Shown one piece after another: positions 1 to 7,011 of a stretch of 13,855 nucleotides of DNA. The DNA lies in assembly GCA_002492295.1 (NCBI GenBank), contig DKYC01000069.1:1-13855 (forward strand). Direction: 5' to 3'. A program made the position numbers and the translations under genes. Each line of letters begins with the position of its first letter. Position 1 is the stretch's first letter. The DNA comes from Lachnospiraceae bacterium UBA7110 (lineage in GTDB: Bacteria > Bacillota > Clostridia > Lachnospirales > Lachnospiraceae). The notes below the pieces were generated by a model. The model was not told the DNA's origin. It saw only the letters and a list, made by a program, of their open reading frames with translations, and did not search any database.

Positions 1-39
1 TATTTAAAAACATTTATACTAGTGTTAAAAACTGTCATT

Positions 40-252
40 ATGGCGGTCTTAAACCTTCTGCCCGACAGTCCTTTCCAAACGGTTCTTGATTTTATAGGCG
101 AATTTGATTTCCTTCCCTATCTTAATTGGTTTGTCCCGTTCGATAACGCGCTTGCGATAACGTATGCCTGGGCATCCGCCATTCTTGCATACTACATGTA
201 TGATACCGTTTCCGCAACGGTTAGAAGGTTCATAATAGACAGGTTAGGATAA
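40..252 (+). CDS. small inovirus-type membrane protein upstream of Zot
   Basis: A protein of about 70 residues from the ATG at 40. The frame is open to the left edge and has a GTG at 22, so the true start may be further upstream or outside the window. It has a PYLNWFVPFD segment followed by a hydrophobic stretch (ALAITYAWASAILAYYMY) and a short basic tail (VRRFIID). A small membrane protein with an N-W-F-[IV]-P motif directly before the Zot/pI gene is the usual arrangement in filamentous phages and their Gram-positive prophages, where it is compared with minor coat protein pVI. The gene ends 16 nt before the zot ATG, so the two are probably co-transcribed. The virion or assembly role is inferred from position and shape; no enzymatic motif is visible. 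Confidence 0.7.
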   Translation: MAVLNLLPDSPFQTVLDFIGEFDFLPYLNWFVPFDNALAITYAWASAILAYYMYDTVSATVRRFIIDRLG

Positions 253-268
253 AGGAAAGGTGGTTTTT

Positions 269-958
269 ATGATTTATTATTTCACGGGGAAGCCCGGCAA
301 CGGCAAATCCCTTCACATGGCAGAAATTATATACAATTCCCTTTTAAAAGGCAAAAATGTTATATCCAATATACGGATAAATGAACACGCTTTTGACAAG
401 GTAAAACATAAGGAAAGGCTTGGGCAGTTTATCTATATCAGCAACCGCGAATGGCTTACCAACGCATACAGGAAACCCGACGCAAAAACGGGCTTTTCCT
501 ACATAAACGGACTTTACGGCTACGCCCTGAACTTCCACAAAAAGAATGCAAGGGGACAGATAATGGAAGGGCAGACAATCCTAGTACTGGATGAGTGTCA
601 GGAGCTTTTTAACACGAGGACTTGGAACCGCTCTGACCGCCTTGACTGGTGTCAGTTTTTTCGTATGCACAGGCATTACGGTTATGACTGCTATCTAATA
701 TCGCAGGATGACAAGGTTATCGACAAACAAATCCGTTCTATTCTCCAAAAGGAGATAGAGCACAGGTGTATAAACAATTATAAAATCATGGGAAAGCTTT
801 TAGGCTTTCTTGCAGGTGGAAGGCTTTTTATAGCCATAGAAAGGGATTATACGCTTAGCGGTAAGAAAAACAGCAGGATGGCAAGCCGCTATTTTCGCGG
901 AAAACGGAAGTTTTACGAATTTTACGACAGTTACGAACTACCGGCACGGGCGGAATAG
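269..958 (+). CDS. zot: Zot/pI-family filamentous phage assembly ATPase
   Basis: A 229-residue protein of the Zonular occludens toxin / gene I protein family, the ATPase that drives assembly and extrusion of filamentous phage through the membrane. The Walker A motif GKPGNGKS is at residues 7-14 and the Walker B motif ILVLDE at about 104-109, followed by CQELF, a typical Zot pattern. I chose the ATG at 269 because AAAGGAAAGG lies at 251-260; a GTG at 260 is in frame but leaves no ribosome binding site. The protein is shorter than Ff pI (about 350 residues) and shows only a weak hydrophobic patch (LLGFLAGGRLFIAI, about residues 177-190), not a clear transmembrane helix, so it probably represents mainly the cytoplasmic ATPase domain. 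The 3' end lies inside a large inverted repeat. 'Zot' is a family name only; nothing here suggests a toxin. Confidence 0.92.
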   Translation: MIYYFTGKPGNGKSLHMAEIIYNSLLKGKNVISNIRINEHAFDKVKHKERLGQFIYISNREWLTNAYRKPDAKTGFSYINGLYGYALNFHKKNARGQIMEGQTILVLDECQELFNTRTWNRSDRLDWCQFFRMHRHYGYDCYLISQDDKVIDKQIRSILQKEIEHRCINNYKIMGKLLGFLAGGRLFIAIERDYTLSGKKNSRMASRYFRGKRKFYEFYDSYELPARAE

Positions 959-1002
959 CCGAAGCGTAGCGAGGCTTAACGACCGTGGCGGCAGTTCGTA
1001 AC
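930..1002 (+). other. large inverted repeat; candidate phage packaging signal or origin hairpin
   Basis: Positions 930-951 pair with 981-1002. The outer 10 bp (GTTACGAACT with AGTTCGTAAC) are perfect and 19 of 22 positions pair overall. The 29-nt loop can form a small inner stem (AGCC 957-960 with GGCT 973-976). The structure spans the zot stop codon and the gap to the next gene. No T tract follows, so it does not look like an intrinsic terminator. In Ff phages the packaging signal and origins are hairpins between the assembly genes and the replication gene, which is the position seen here. The role is inferred. Confidence 0.6.
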
Positions 1003-1021
1003 GGAAAGGGGAAAGGGAAAA

Positions 1022-1252
1022 ATGACGAAGGGAAGAATTTTGGATTACCGCAACAGTCAGACGTATTACAGAAAATACGGTATTGACCCCGACAGGCATT
1101 ATGACATGCTCCGTGAAAAATACGGTTCGGACGTTGCCAACGATATTTTTGACAGGAACTGTATAAGGATGTGGGAAGACGGAATAAGAAAGGAAAAGGA
1201 AAGGAAGGAGCGAGAACAACGCGAACTTGAGGTGGAATGCCCGTTTGGGTAG
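1022..1252 (+). CDS. small charged protein between zot and rep, function unknown
   Basis: A 76-residue protein with a good GGAAAGGGGAAAGGG ribosome-binding region 5-10 nt before its ATG. It is soluble in character, rich in Tyr, Arg, Asp and Glu, and ends in a basic/acidic helix (about residues 55-72, alternating K/R and E) that could form a coiled coil. I do not recognise the family. Its place between the morphogenesis ATPase and the replication initiator would suit a small phage protein, for example in DNA binding or replication control, but no motif supports a specific role. It starts 20 nt after the large inverted repeat and is followed by a run of eight C (1253-1260). Confidence 0.6.
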   Translation: MTKGRILDYRNSQTYYRKYGIDPDRHYDMLREKYGSDVANDIFDRNCIRMWEDGIRKEKERKEREQRELEVECPFG

Positions 1253-1347
1253 CCCCCCCCTACTTGACAATAGCAATAAAACCTACTCACTTGATAAATT
1301 TACAGGTTTGTAGGTAAATCCAAAGGGTAATTAAAGGAAAAGGAAAA
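1253..1347 (+). other. intergenic region before rep with C8 run and small inverted repeats
   Basis: This 95-nt gap holds C8 (1253-1260), a TTGACA (1264-1269) without a convincing -10 at proper spacing, an inverted repeat ATTTAC/GTAAAT (1298-1303 / 1314-1319), and a wider ACCTAC/GTAGGT pair (1281-1286 / 1310-1315) that competes with it. It could carry the rep promoter or part of the replication origin, but neither is proven. Confidence 0.3.
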
Positions 1348-2412
1348 GTGAAAAACCTAATACATGGACAGTCTTACATTTCTACTGATTGTCCGATAAT
1401 CGGACAGGACGGACAGGCGGTTATTGTGCAGGACGAAAAGCGCATTGACGATATCGACATATCCGAATGCGCAATGCTTTTTGAGACAAAGAAGCAACGC
1501 CACGAACGCATTGTAAAGCGGTATGAAAAGATGCTTGCAGAAAAAGAGCTTAATCGTCAGTGTCCCGAAAACGCCTACAATCTCCGTGTGCTAAACTATC
1601 CGTACGGACAGCAACTGACCTATTACACAAATTCCGTTGCATACCACAACAAGCCCCATGAAAAGCTTGAACGTTCCTACCACAATTCGGAACGCACGGA
1701 CGAGGAAAGGGAACACTGTATAAACGTATCGCTTGCAAGGACGAAAAACACCATTTACAATATAGCGCGTTCCCACAATTGGAAATGGTTTGTAACATTT
1801 ACTTTCAATCGGACAAAAACAAATGCAGGCGACTTTAAAGCGGTCATGAAGCGAATGGCAAGAAACCTAAATAATACTAAGCAACGCAAATGTCCGAACC
1901 TGAAATACTTGGTTGTCCCTGAACTGCATCTCGACAATACAAACTATCATTTTCATGGATTGTTTTCAGGATGCGACGAATTGCAGTTTGTATTTAGCGG
2001 ACATTTTGACAAAAAGGGCAGACCCGTATTTAACATACCAAACTGGTCTTGGGGCTTTTCCACTGCCACACTGGTTGATGACAGTGCGGCGGCAAGCAAT
2101 TACATTTGCAAGTACATAACAAAGGAAACGGAACACTATCTTTTCGGACAGCGCCGCTATCTCTCCAACGCCCCCAAGACAGAGGCGGAAAAACATTTCG
2201 TTTGGAACTCAAAAAGGGAAGTCATGGAAAGCTGTGCCGATGACATAAGATATATGAAGGAGATTGTCGTAAAAGAAGCACACAGGAAAATAACCATCAT
2301 GGAATTGCCGCCCGACACTATGGAAATAACATACGAAATAGGGGATACTGAAAGTCCCGACAATTCAAAGGAAAACCGAATACTTCCAAAACCTCCCAAA
2401 CAGGGAAAATGA
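1348..2412 (+). CDS. rolling-circle replication initiator (HUH endonuclease, inovirus G2P-like)
   Basis: A 354-residue replication initiator of the HUH class, which nicks one strand at the origin and stays linked through tyrosine to start rolling-circle replication. The three expected motifs are in order: WFVTFTFN (about 147-154), an E-x-H...HFHGLF segment with the metal-binding His pair at about 201 and 203, and a NYICKYITK segment (about 251-259) with candidate catalytic Tyr252 and Tyr256 and Lys255. The roughly 100-residue N-terminal part is not recognisable and may be DNA-binding. The start is a GTG preceded by AAAGGAAAAGG. A perfect palindrome (1390-1406) is embedded in codons 15-20. A terminator stem begins at the stop codon, so rep closes the phage transcription unit. 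The family resembles G2P-like Rep proteins of inoviruses and also plasmid Reps; the zot neighbour favours the phage reading. Confidence 0.87.
   Translation: MKNLIHGQSYISTDCPIIGQDGQAVIVQDEKRIDDIDISECAMLFETKKQRHERIVKRYEKMLAEKELNRQCPENAYNLRVLNYPYGQQLTYYTNSVAYHNKPHEKLERSYHNSERTDEEREHCINVSLARTKNTIYNIARSHNWKWFVTFTFNRTKTNAGDFKAVMKRMARNLNNTKQRKCPNLKYLVVPELHLDNTNYHFHGLFSGCDELQFVFSGHFDKKGRPVFNIPNWSWGFSTATLVDDSAAASNYICKYITKETEHYLFGQRRYLSNAPKTEAEKHFVWNSKREVMESCADDIRYMKEIVVKEAHRKITIMELPPDTMEITYEIGDTESPDNSKENRILPKPPKQGK
1390..1406. repeat. palindrome copy 1 (TGTCCGATAATCGGACA), inside 5' end of rep
   Basis: Two 8-bp arms around a single central base. The identical 20-bp block, including flanking T and GG, recurs at 2511-2530. 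Being inside coding sequence, copy 1 is unlikely to be kept by chance. It could be an operator, an origin element recognised by Rep, or a site for the transposase. Confidence 0.8.
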
Positions 2413-2466
2413 AGCCAGTCAAAGGAACGCCCGAAATGAGCACCCGCTTTGACGGGCTTTATTTTT
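2412..2466 (+). terminator. intrinsic terminator after rep
   Basis: The stem pairs AAGCC-a-GTCAAAG (2412-2424) with CTTTGAC-g-GGCTT (2447-2459): 12 pairs with one mismatch and a 22-nt loop. It is followed by TA and six T. It begins at the last base of the rep stop codon and separates rep from the transposase gene, which therefore probably has its own promoter. Confidence 0.8.
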
Positions 2467-2511
2467 TCTGTTAGCCTTAGTTGAGATGAAACAATAACCC
2501 CACACAAAGGT

Positions 2512-2528
2512 TGTCCGATAATCGGACA
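2512..2528. repeat. palindrome copy 2, upstream of the transposase start
   Basis: Same 17-bp palindrome as at 1390-1406, ending 21 nt before the transposase ATG and just before its ribosome binding site. This is a natural operator position for transposase control. Confidence 0.8.
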
Positions 2529-2549
2529 GGGAAAGGAAGGAAAAAGGAA

Positions 2550-3578
2550 ATGGCAGGATACTTCACATTCTACGAACGCACAAAAATTGAAACGCTCCTT
2601 GAACAGAAGGAAAAGCCCGAAAAGATAGCTGAAATACTGAACCGAAGTATTACGGCAGTATACAGGGAAATAAAGCGCGGCACGGTCGAACAGCTTGACA
2701 CGCATTTGAGACCTTACATGAAATACCTTGCAGATGTCGGACAGCGCAAGCAGGACGAGGCGGGACACAACAAGGGCGCGAAAATAAAACTGGAAAATGA
2801 CAAAACGACGCTCGAAACGATAAAAAATCTTGTCATTGGGGAAAAGTACGCCCCGTATGCAATAAGCGTCACCTTAAGGCGCACACAAGCCCACACACCC
2901 GTTTGCACGGGCACCATATACAGCTACATACACAAGGGAATAATCCCGAACGTGACGGACAGTGACCTTACATATAAGGTAATTAAAAAGAAGAAATCCG
3001 ATAAAGAACATAAGCGGATACGTTATCAAAAGAGCGGCGCAAAGAGCATAGAGGACAGACCGAAGGAAATAAAAGACCGCACAAGCTATGGCGATTGGGA
3101 GATGGACACCGTATACAGCGGCAAGGACAAAAGCAAAGTCTGCCTTCTAGTCCTGACGGAGCGAATGACACGTGAGGAGCGTATCCATAAAATCAAAGAC
3201 CGCACGGCGGCTAGTGTCCTAAAAAAGATAAACGAAATCGAAAGGGAAATGGGCACGGAAAATTTCAGAAGCACATACAGAACCATAACGGCGGATAACG
3301 GCAGTGAATTTGCGTTGCACGTAGACATAGAAAATTCATGCATGGAGGATATGCAAAGAACCGAACTCTATTTCTGCCACCCGTTTGCGTCATGTGAGCG
3401 TGGCAGTAATGAGAACGCCAACAAGCTAATCCGCAAATACATCAAAAAGGGTGAGGATATAGGACAGTATACCGACAGGCAGATAAAGGAAATCGAAAAC
3501 ACCATTAACAATTATCCCCGCCGGTTGTTTGGCGGAATGAGCACGAATGAATATAAGCGTATGTGTGGAATAGAATGA
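2550..3578 (+). CDS. IS30-family DDE transposase, candidate prophage integrase
   Basis: A 342-residue transposase that appears intact. The N-terminus is a helix-turn-helix (FTFYERTKIETLL...SITAVYREIKRGT, about residues 4-45). The retroviral-integrase-like core has GDWEMDTV (Asp at about 186), TADNGSEF (Asp about 249) and GSNENANKLIRKYIKKG (Glu about 288), the IS30 DDE signature. I chose the ATG at 2550 because AGGAAGG lies 9 nt upstream; a TTG at 2511 is in frame but lies inside the palindrome and has no ribosome binding site. It sits directly after the phage rep gene on the same strand with similar codon use, and no clear pair of terminal inverted repeats immediately flanks it. It may therefore be the phage's own integration enzyme and not a passenger IS. 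DDE transposases are known to stand in for integrases in some filamentous prophages. Confidence 0.9.
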   Translation: MAGYFTFYERTKIETLLEQKEKPEKIAEILNRSITAVYREIKRGTVEQLDTHLRPYMKYLADVGQRKQDEAGHNKGAKIKLENDKTTLETIKNLVIGEKYAPYAISVTLRRTQAHTPVCTGTIYSYIHKGIIPNVTDSDLTYKVIKKKKSDKEHKRIRYQKSGAKSIEDRPKEIKDRTSYGDWEMDTVYSGKDKSKVCLLVLTERMTREERIHKIKDRTAASVLKKINEIEREMGTENFRSTYRTITADNGSEFALHVDIENSCMEDMQRTELYFCHPFASCERGSNENANKLIRKYIKKGEDIGQYTDRQIKEIENTINNYPRRLFGGMSTNEYKRMCGIE

Positions 3579-3609
3579 CAATTCAATATTCATATGGAAA
3601 AATAAAGGC

Positions 3610-3663
3610 GTCGCGCCACACAGTCCCCGAATAACCAAGAAACAAACGGGCGCGACTTATTTT
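3610..3663 (+). terminator. hairpin with T tract after the transposase; possible prophage end
   Basis: GTCGCGCC (3610-3617) pairs perfectly with GGCGCGAC (3649-3656) across a 31-nt loop, followed by TTATTTTT. The AAAAATAA before the left arm and TTATTTTT after the right arm also pair, apart from a 4-nt AGGC bulge. It works as an intrinsic terminator on the + strand. The near-palindromic A/T extension also makes it a candidate element terminus or ssDNA hairpin. Confidence 0.6.
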
Positions 3664-3812
3664 TGTGCATTCTGTTATAAGCTGTACACTAAAAGCCCTC
3701 ATTTCCTTGTCTAAAACGACGAAAATTAATTATTTTACCTTTTAATCTTGAAATTTTTCACTAATTGATACTAACTGACCGTTTCCATCTTCTTTAAAAT
3801 CATAAGTCAATC
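3664..3812. other. AT-rich junction between prophage and restriction island, no gene
   Basis: No convincing ORF is present. On the - strand, a different frame from the ASCH-like fragment stays open across 3745-3815 and reads LTYDFKEDGNGQLVSISEKF. This may be unrelated or the frameshifted continuation of that gene. The prophage-chromosome boundary probably lies in or next to this stretch. Confidence 0.4.
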
Positions 3813-4001
3813 CTATAAGCAACGCCTCTTACCCAAGTACACAATACCAGTAATTGCTTTTACTGGTGAACTTACATACATATATGCCATAATTTGCTCA
3901 TTTGGAAAAATTCTTCTATGTACAAATATCTTCCTGCCTGATTTTATCTTTTCATATACATCTAGTTTGAAGCTTAACAACATTTTTCTTAATGTCTGCA
4001 C
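3813..4001 (-). pseudogene. N-terminal fragment of an ASCH-like protein
   Basis: A 62-residue reading frame from a GTG at 4001, or 56 from the ATG at 3983. The segment LLSFKLDVYEKIKSGRKIF followed by HRR, then AYMYVSSPVKAITGIVYLG, resembles the start of ASCH-domain proteins: LLSI/F-K-P-x-[YV]-x-x-I-x-x-G-x-K, then a small beta-barrel strand. ASCH proteins are predicted RNA-binding or nucleic-acid-processing proteins normally well over 100 residues long, so this covers only the first part. Two stops follow closely (TAG at 3813-3815, TGA at 3807-3809). It begins 4 nt after the restriction enzyme stop codon, which suggests it was the last gene of that operon and was truncated or frameshifted near the prophage boundary. 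The family call is from memory of the motif. Confidence 0.5.
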
Positions 4002-4005
4002 CGCC

Positions 4006-6024
4006 TTAATTCCATTTACATTCTATATTTAAAACGGATGTTGGCATACCAATAAACTGTACATCGAACTTCAGACTCGGTTCTACCTTAGTGCTTGCAT
4101 TATGAATTCTGAAGCTCAGCTGCCATCCATTATCTAAGAACATTTCAACCGTATTGCTACTATCGGGTCTAAACTCAAGTGCAACAAGTCTAGTTGGCAA
4201 TTCTACAACAGGCACCGTAATCGCCGAAATCTTATTTTTACCAGGCTTATTTAAAGTATCATGCATATTAAATGTGTGAATTAATGTAAGACGTCTGCTG
4301 TCACGGCTAACAATCTTATAGTAATCCTCTATTCCGATAAGATATTCAATCATTTTTCGTGGCATATTCTTATCTTCTTTATATGCTCTATTTACTTCAT
4401 CCATAAATGCCTGAAGCAATGGTACATACACTTCTTCATCTTTGCCTGCGACTTCTGACCACCTTACTCCATTTTCTTTTTCTGCTTTAAGCGTATTAAA
4501 TATTGGATTTACCGCATCCCAATACTTCTCACTACATGGCATATCAAACCATTCTTTTCCAAAATCTAATTTATGACTTAGTCTACTGTGCTTAACCGCA
4601 TCATGATTATGCTTTATACTCAGCCCAATCTCCCATTCAATATCATCTCTGCGAATAACAATATCCCTGACATCACCTTTAACCCCTGCACCATCTTTCT
4701 GAAATTCCAATGTTAATTCATCGTTATCACTTTCAGATAATCTCGGTTCCATTTCAAGTACGGCATTAATTGCAGCCTCTGCTGAAATCATAAATGTTTC
4801 CTGCATTTCGTCATCCATAAATTCCCATGCTTTTTCGTTAGCATACAAACTTGAATTATCTATAATTCTCGTCTTTCTCAGCTCATGCAGTGCCTTATAC
4901 AATGTTTTTATCCAAGCATATTCATATGCTCTTCCCTGATTATTACTCTTAGTACTCACTTTCTTCTCATTGACCTCCTTTGCATCTATAGCCTCATTAT
5001 CTACTTCTACTTCTGCTCCATTGCCCTCAAGATATTTCTTTATTGCCACGGCAATTTCGTATGCAAGATTAACCGGAACAGCATTTCCAATCATTTTATA
5101 TGCCGTATTCGTATCTTCGTAGATAAATTTAAAATCATCTGGAAATCCCTGTACTCTTGCAACTTCTCTTATTGTCATCCGGCGGTAAAGATTTTCTTTC
5201 CCTTCCACAAACCTGCAATCATTTTGCCCTACTTTGACCATTTTAGGGGCTTGTGGATGCAACTGACACTGCCTTCCTGATGCCTGAACCGTAAACGCCT
5301 GTTCATCCCATGATTTTACTCTGTTACGGCTCATAAAAATAGGGGAATATGCTCCTGTAAAATATTCATTATTATTAATTGCCTTTGGATTATGATGATT
5401 TTTATCTCCAGAAGGAACTGCCGTATCCTGCAAATCCCATATTATATCTCTAAGTGTAATCTTCTTATCATCATCCTTTGTAGAACCTTTAGGAAATCCG
5501 AAATCAATGTTCAAGTCTTTTCTAAATCCAATATAAAATACTCTCTTTCTTTCCTCTGCCACACCATAATCTTTAGCGTTGACAAGTGTAAAAGACACAT
5601 CATATCCTGCATCATCAAACAAATTAAGAATATTTTGAACCGCTTCTGAATGTCTATTCGCTAACATACCACTTACATTTTCTGCAAGAAAAAACTTTGG
5701 TTTAAATTCTTTAAGAATTCTAATATAGTCAAAAAACAGCTGTCCTCTAGCATCCTTAATTCCTTTAAGCGAACCTGCTTCAGACCAGGACTGACAAGGA
5801 GGTCCTCCAATAATACCATCAACTTCTCCATCTATATATTGTTCTAAATCCTCTTTCGTTACTTGTCTTACATCTCCTTCTATCAAGTATGTATTAGGAT
5901 GATTAGCTTTGAATGTCGCCCAAATTGTCTTATCAAATTCATTCGCTACCGGAATGTTAAATCCTGCCCTCTCAAATCCTAAGTCAAGTCCACCACATCC
6001 ACTAAACAGACTAATTACGTTCAT
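4006..6024 (-). CDS. single-chain HaeIII-like DNA cytosine-C5 methyltransferase / restriction endonuclease fusion
   Basis: A 672-residue fused modification-restriction enzyme. Residues 1 to about 332 are a complete m5C methyltransferase: motif [14 protein letters not shown], motif [10 protein letters not shown] with catalytic Cys77, motif VI ENV (115-117), motif VIII RKR (about 159-161), and motif [17 protein letters not shown] (about 309-324). The recognition region ([15 protein letters not shown], then [12 protein letters not shown]) matches M.HaeIII closely, which methylates GGCC. After a charged linker (about 333-360) comes a HaeIII-type endonuclease domain: [12 protein letters not shown], then [11 protein letters not shown] and [20 protein letters not shown] (about 446-483), with Asp451/454, Glu465 and Lys471 as candidate metal-site residues. 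HaeIII proper has separate M and R genes. I chose the ATG at 6024 because AGAGGGAG lies 9 nt upstream; ATGs at 6030 and 6048 are alternatives. The gene overlaps the upstream regulator gene, which suggests translational coupling. It should cleave unmethylated GGCC and protect host sites. Confidence 0.93.
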   Translation of the reverse strand: MNVISLFSGCGGLDLGFERAGFNIPVANEFDKTIWATFKANHPNTYLIEGDVRQVTKEDLEQYIDGEVDGIIGGPPCQSWSEAGSLKGIKDARGQLFFDYIRILKEFKPKFFLAENVSGMLANRHSEAVQNILNLFDDAGYDVSFTLVNAKDYGVAEERKRVFYIGFRKDLNIDFGFPKGSTKDDDKKITLRDIIWDLQDTAVPSGDKNHHNPKAINNNEYFTGAYSPIFMSRNRVKSWDEQAFTVQASGRQCQLHPQAPKMVKVGQNDCRFVEGKENLYRRMTIREVARVQGFPDDFKFIYEDTNTAYKMIGNAVPVNLAYEIAVAIKKYLEGNGAEVEVDNEAIDAKEVNEKKVSTKSNNQGRAYEYAWIKTLYKALHELRKTRIIDNSSLYANEKAWEFMDDEMQETFMISAEAAINAVLEMEPRLSESDNDELTLEFQKDGAGVKGDVRDIVIRRDDIEWEIGLSIKHNHDAVKHSRLSHKLDFGKEWFDMPCSEKYWDAVNPIFNTLKAEKENGVRWSEVAGKDEEVYVPLLQAFMDEVNRAYKEDKNMPRKMIEYLIGIEDYYKIVSRDSRRLTLIHTFNMHDTLNKPGKNKISAITVPVVELPTRLVALEFRPDSSNTVEMFLDNGWQLSFRIHNASTKVEPSLKFDVQFIGMPTSVLNIECKWN

Positions 6025-6247
6025 TGGCATTTTCTCCCTCTTCAACATTTTCTTTAATTATTTTAGCAGTCTCAATTAATGCTGTTCGTCTAATTAAATT
6101 CGCTATATGAAGCGTATTCCCCCAAACGAGCTGCTTGCTTAAATTTATGTATTCTTCTTCACTTACCCTTATACTTATTGAAAGCAATTTTTCATCTAAC
6201 CCATTTCTCCATCTCTGCAAGTTAAGAATACTTGTTCTGTGTGTCAT
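6011..6247 (-). CDS. small ribbon-helix-helix-like protein, candidate RM regulator
   Basis: About 78 residues from the ATG at 6247. The segment [20 protein letters not shown] then [16 protein letters not shown] has the layout of a ribbon-helix-helix DNA-binding protein: a short strand (SISIRV), a helix starting SEEEY, a turn, and a second helix. The C-terminal tail is acidic ([11 protein letters not shown]). Its last codons overlap the methyltransferase-endonuclease start by 14 nt in another frame. This is the position occupied by controller proteins in many type II RM operons, although those are usually HTH_3 proteins. A palindrome 10 nt before its start is a possible operator for autoregulation. 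An in-frame ATG at 6316 would add 23 residues but would place the palindrome inside the gene and has no ribosome binding site. The fold is a motif-level inference. Confidence 0.55.
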   Translation of the reverse strand: MTHRTSILNLQRWRNGLDEKLLSISIRVSEEEYINLSKQLVWGNTLHIANLIRRTALIETAKIIKENVEEGENANERN

Positions 6248-6256
6248 TGTCAATGC

Positions 6257-6273
6257 TTTGTTGTACAAACAAA
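6257..6273 (-). promoter_or_regulatory. inverted repeat upstream of the RM operon, candidate operator
   Basis: TTTGTT (6257-6262) and AACAAA (6268-6273) flank a 5-nt centre, with a perfect TTGTACAA core at 6261-6268. It lies 10 nt before the proposed start of the ribbon-helix-helix-like gene. On the - strand, TTGCAA and TACAAC nearby could be weak -35 and -10 elements, but their spacing is only 15 nt. Confidence 0.45.
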
Positions 6274-6533
6274 TGTTTTTTTGCAACAGTTTCAAAAATT
6301 CCAAGAAAAAGAGCATCAGAAACTACTCATGAAAAAGCAATAGAGAATAGCAAATTTTATAATGAAAAATATTATATATGTTATAACAGAAATTTAAATA
6401 TATCCATAAACAGTTTTAGACTTCCGATTATTCAAATTCACGATTTATATTCAGAATACGCTTCTTGCGAATTGTATGACATATGCCCTATATCAGCATA
6501 AATGGAATTTAATTAATTTACCTATATGGAACT
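6274..6533. other. AT-rich divergent intergenic region
   Basis: This lies between the - strand RM operon and the + strand membrane genes and should carry both promoters. I see no clear ribosome binding site before 6534 and no confident promoter pair. A short + strand frame ending at 6501 reads through part of it (KIPRKRASETTHEKAIENSK, then NEKYYICYNRN). It has no recognisable motif and I do not call it a gene. Confidence 0.35.
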
Positions 6534-6923
6534 ATGTTTGATAGTAATAACGTTTCTGTCACACAATACCGGGCTGAAAAGGTTGTAAATGTCGAAGATG
6601 TTACAGGAACCGGATTTATTTATACTGAACCGGAACTATGGAAACTTATTTCAGGAACAGCCCTGACTGTTATAGGCATAATAAGTGAGCTGCTCATCAT
6701 ATCTTTAGAATTAGGAACACTTTCACAGATTCCGTTGTTTCTCTTAATTCCCGGCATATTATTACTGCTTTCTTCTTTAATAAGCAGAAAAAGTCTGTTT
6801 TTTATAGAATACGCAGGAGGAACGATTAAATTTGATGCATCTATTTATGGAATTGAAGAATCACAGGATTTTCAAAAACAAATACGTCGTGTTCAAGATT
6901 TTTTTAAGAATAAAAACAAATGA
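6534..6923 (+). CDS. small predicted membrane protein, unknown function
   Basis: A 129-residue protein with two hydrophobic helices, about residues 38-60 (LISGTALTVIGIISELLII) and 66-84 (IPLFLLIPGILLLLSSLIS). They are bracketed by a soluble N-terminal segment and a C-terminal beta-then-helix segment (SLFFIEYAGGTIKF, then SQDFQKQIRRVQDFF). Both ends are probably cytoplasmic. I do not recognise the family. No ribosome binding site precedes the only available ATG and a stop lies shortly upstream in frame, so expression is uncertain and the gene could be a 5'-truncated remnant. The C-terminal part has a pattern similar to the end of the protein encoded at 7179-7532, hinting at distant paralogues. 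It diverges from the RM operon. Confidence 0.5.
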   Translation: MFDSNNVSVTQYRAEKVVNVEDVTGTGFIYTEPELWKLISGTALTVIGIISELLIISLELGTLSQIPLFLLIPGILLLLSSLISRKSLFFIEYAGGTIKFDASIYGIEESQDFQKQIRRVQDFFKNKNK

Positions 6924-7011
6924 TATTTTGCAACAGTCGTGGATAAAAACTAAATAATAAGGAATTTTCTTTCTGCCCTTTTGCGGATTAATAGTTCCTA
7001 TTACAAAGAAT

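Noticed and set aside
269..958. Zot as an enterotoxin gene
   Set aside because: It carries the ATPase Walker motifs of the phage assembly family, sits in a phage module, and is short. The toxin name does not carry over to this role.
1264..1298. TTGACA before rep as a full sigma-70 promoter
   Set aside because: The -35 box is perfect, but the nearest -10-like sequence is more than 20 nt away.
2157..2768. Long - strand reading frame (about 200 codons) opposite the end of rep and start of the transposase gene
   Set aside because: It lies antisense to two well-supported genes and across a terminator, has no ribosome binding site or recognisable motif, and its residues look like a shadow of phage codon use.
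3590..3660. The sequence after the transposase as an inverted copy of the 17-bp palindrome (IS terminal repeat)
   Set aside because: Only a few bases resemble it in the stretch around 3620-3640. The match is too weak to call a terminal repeat.
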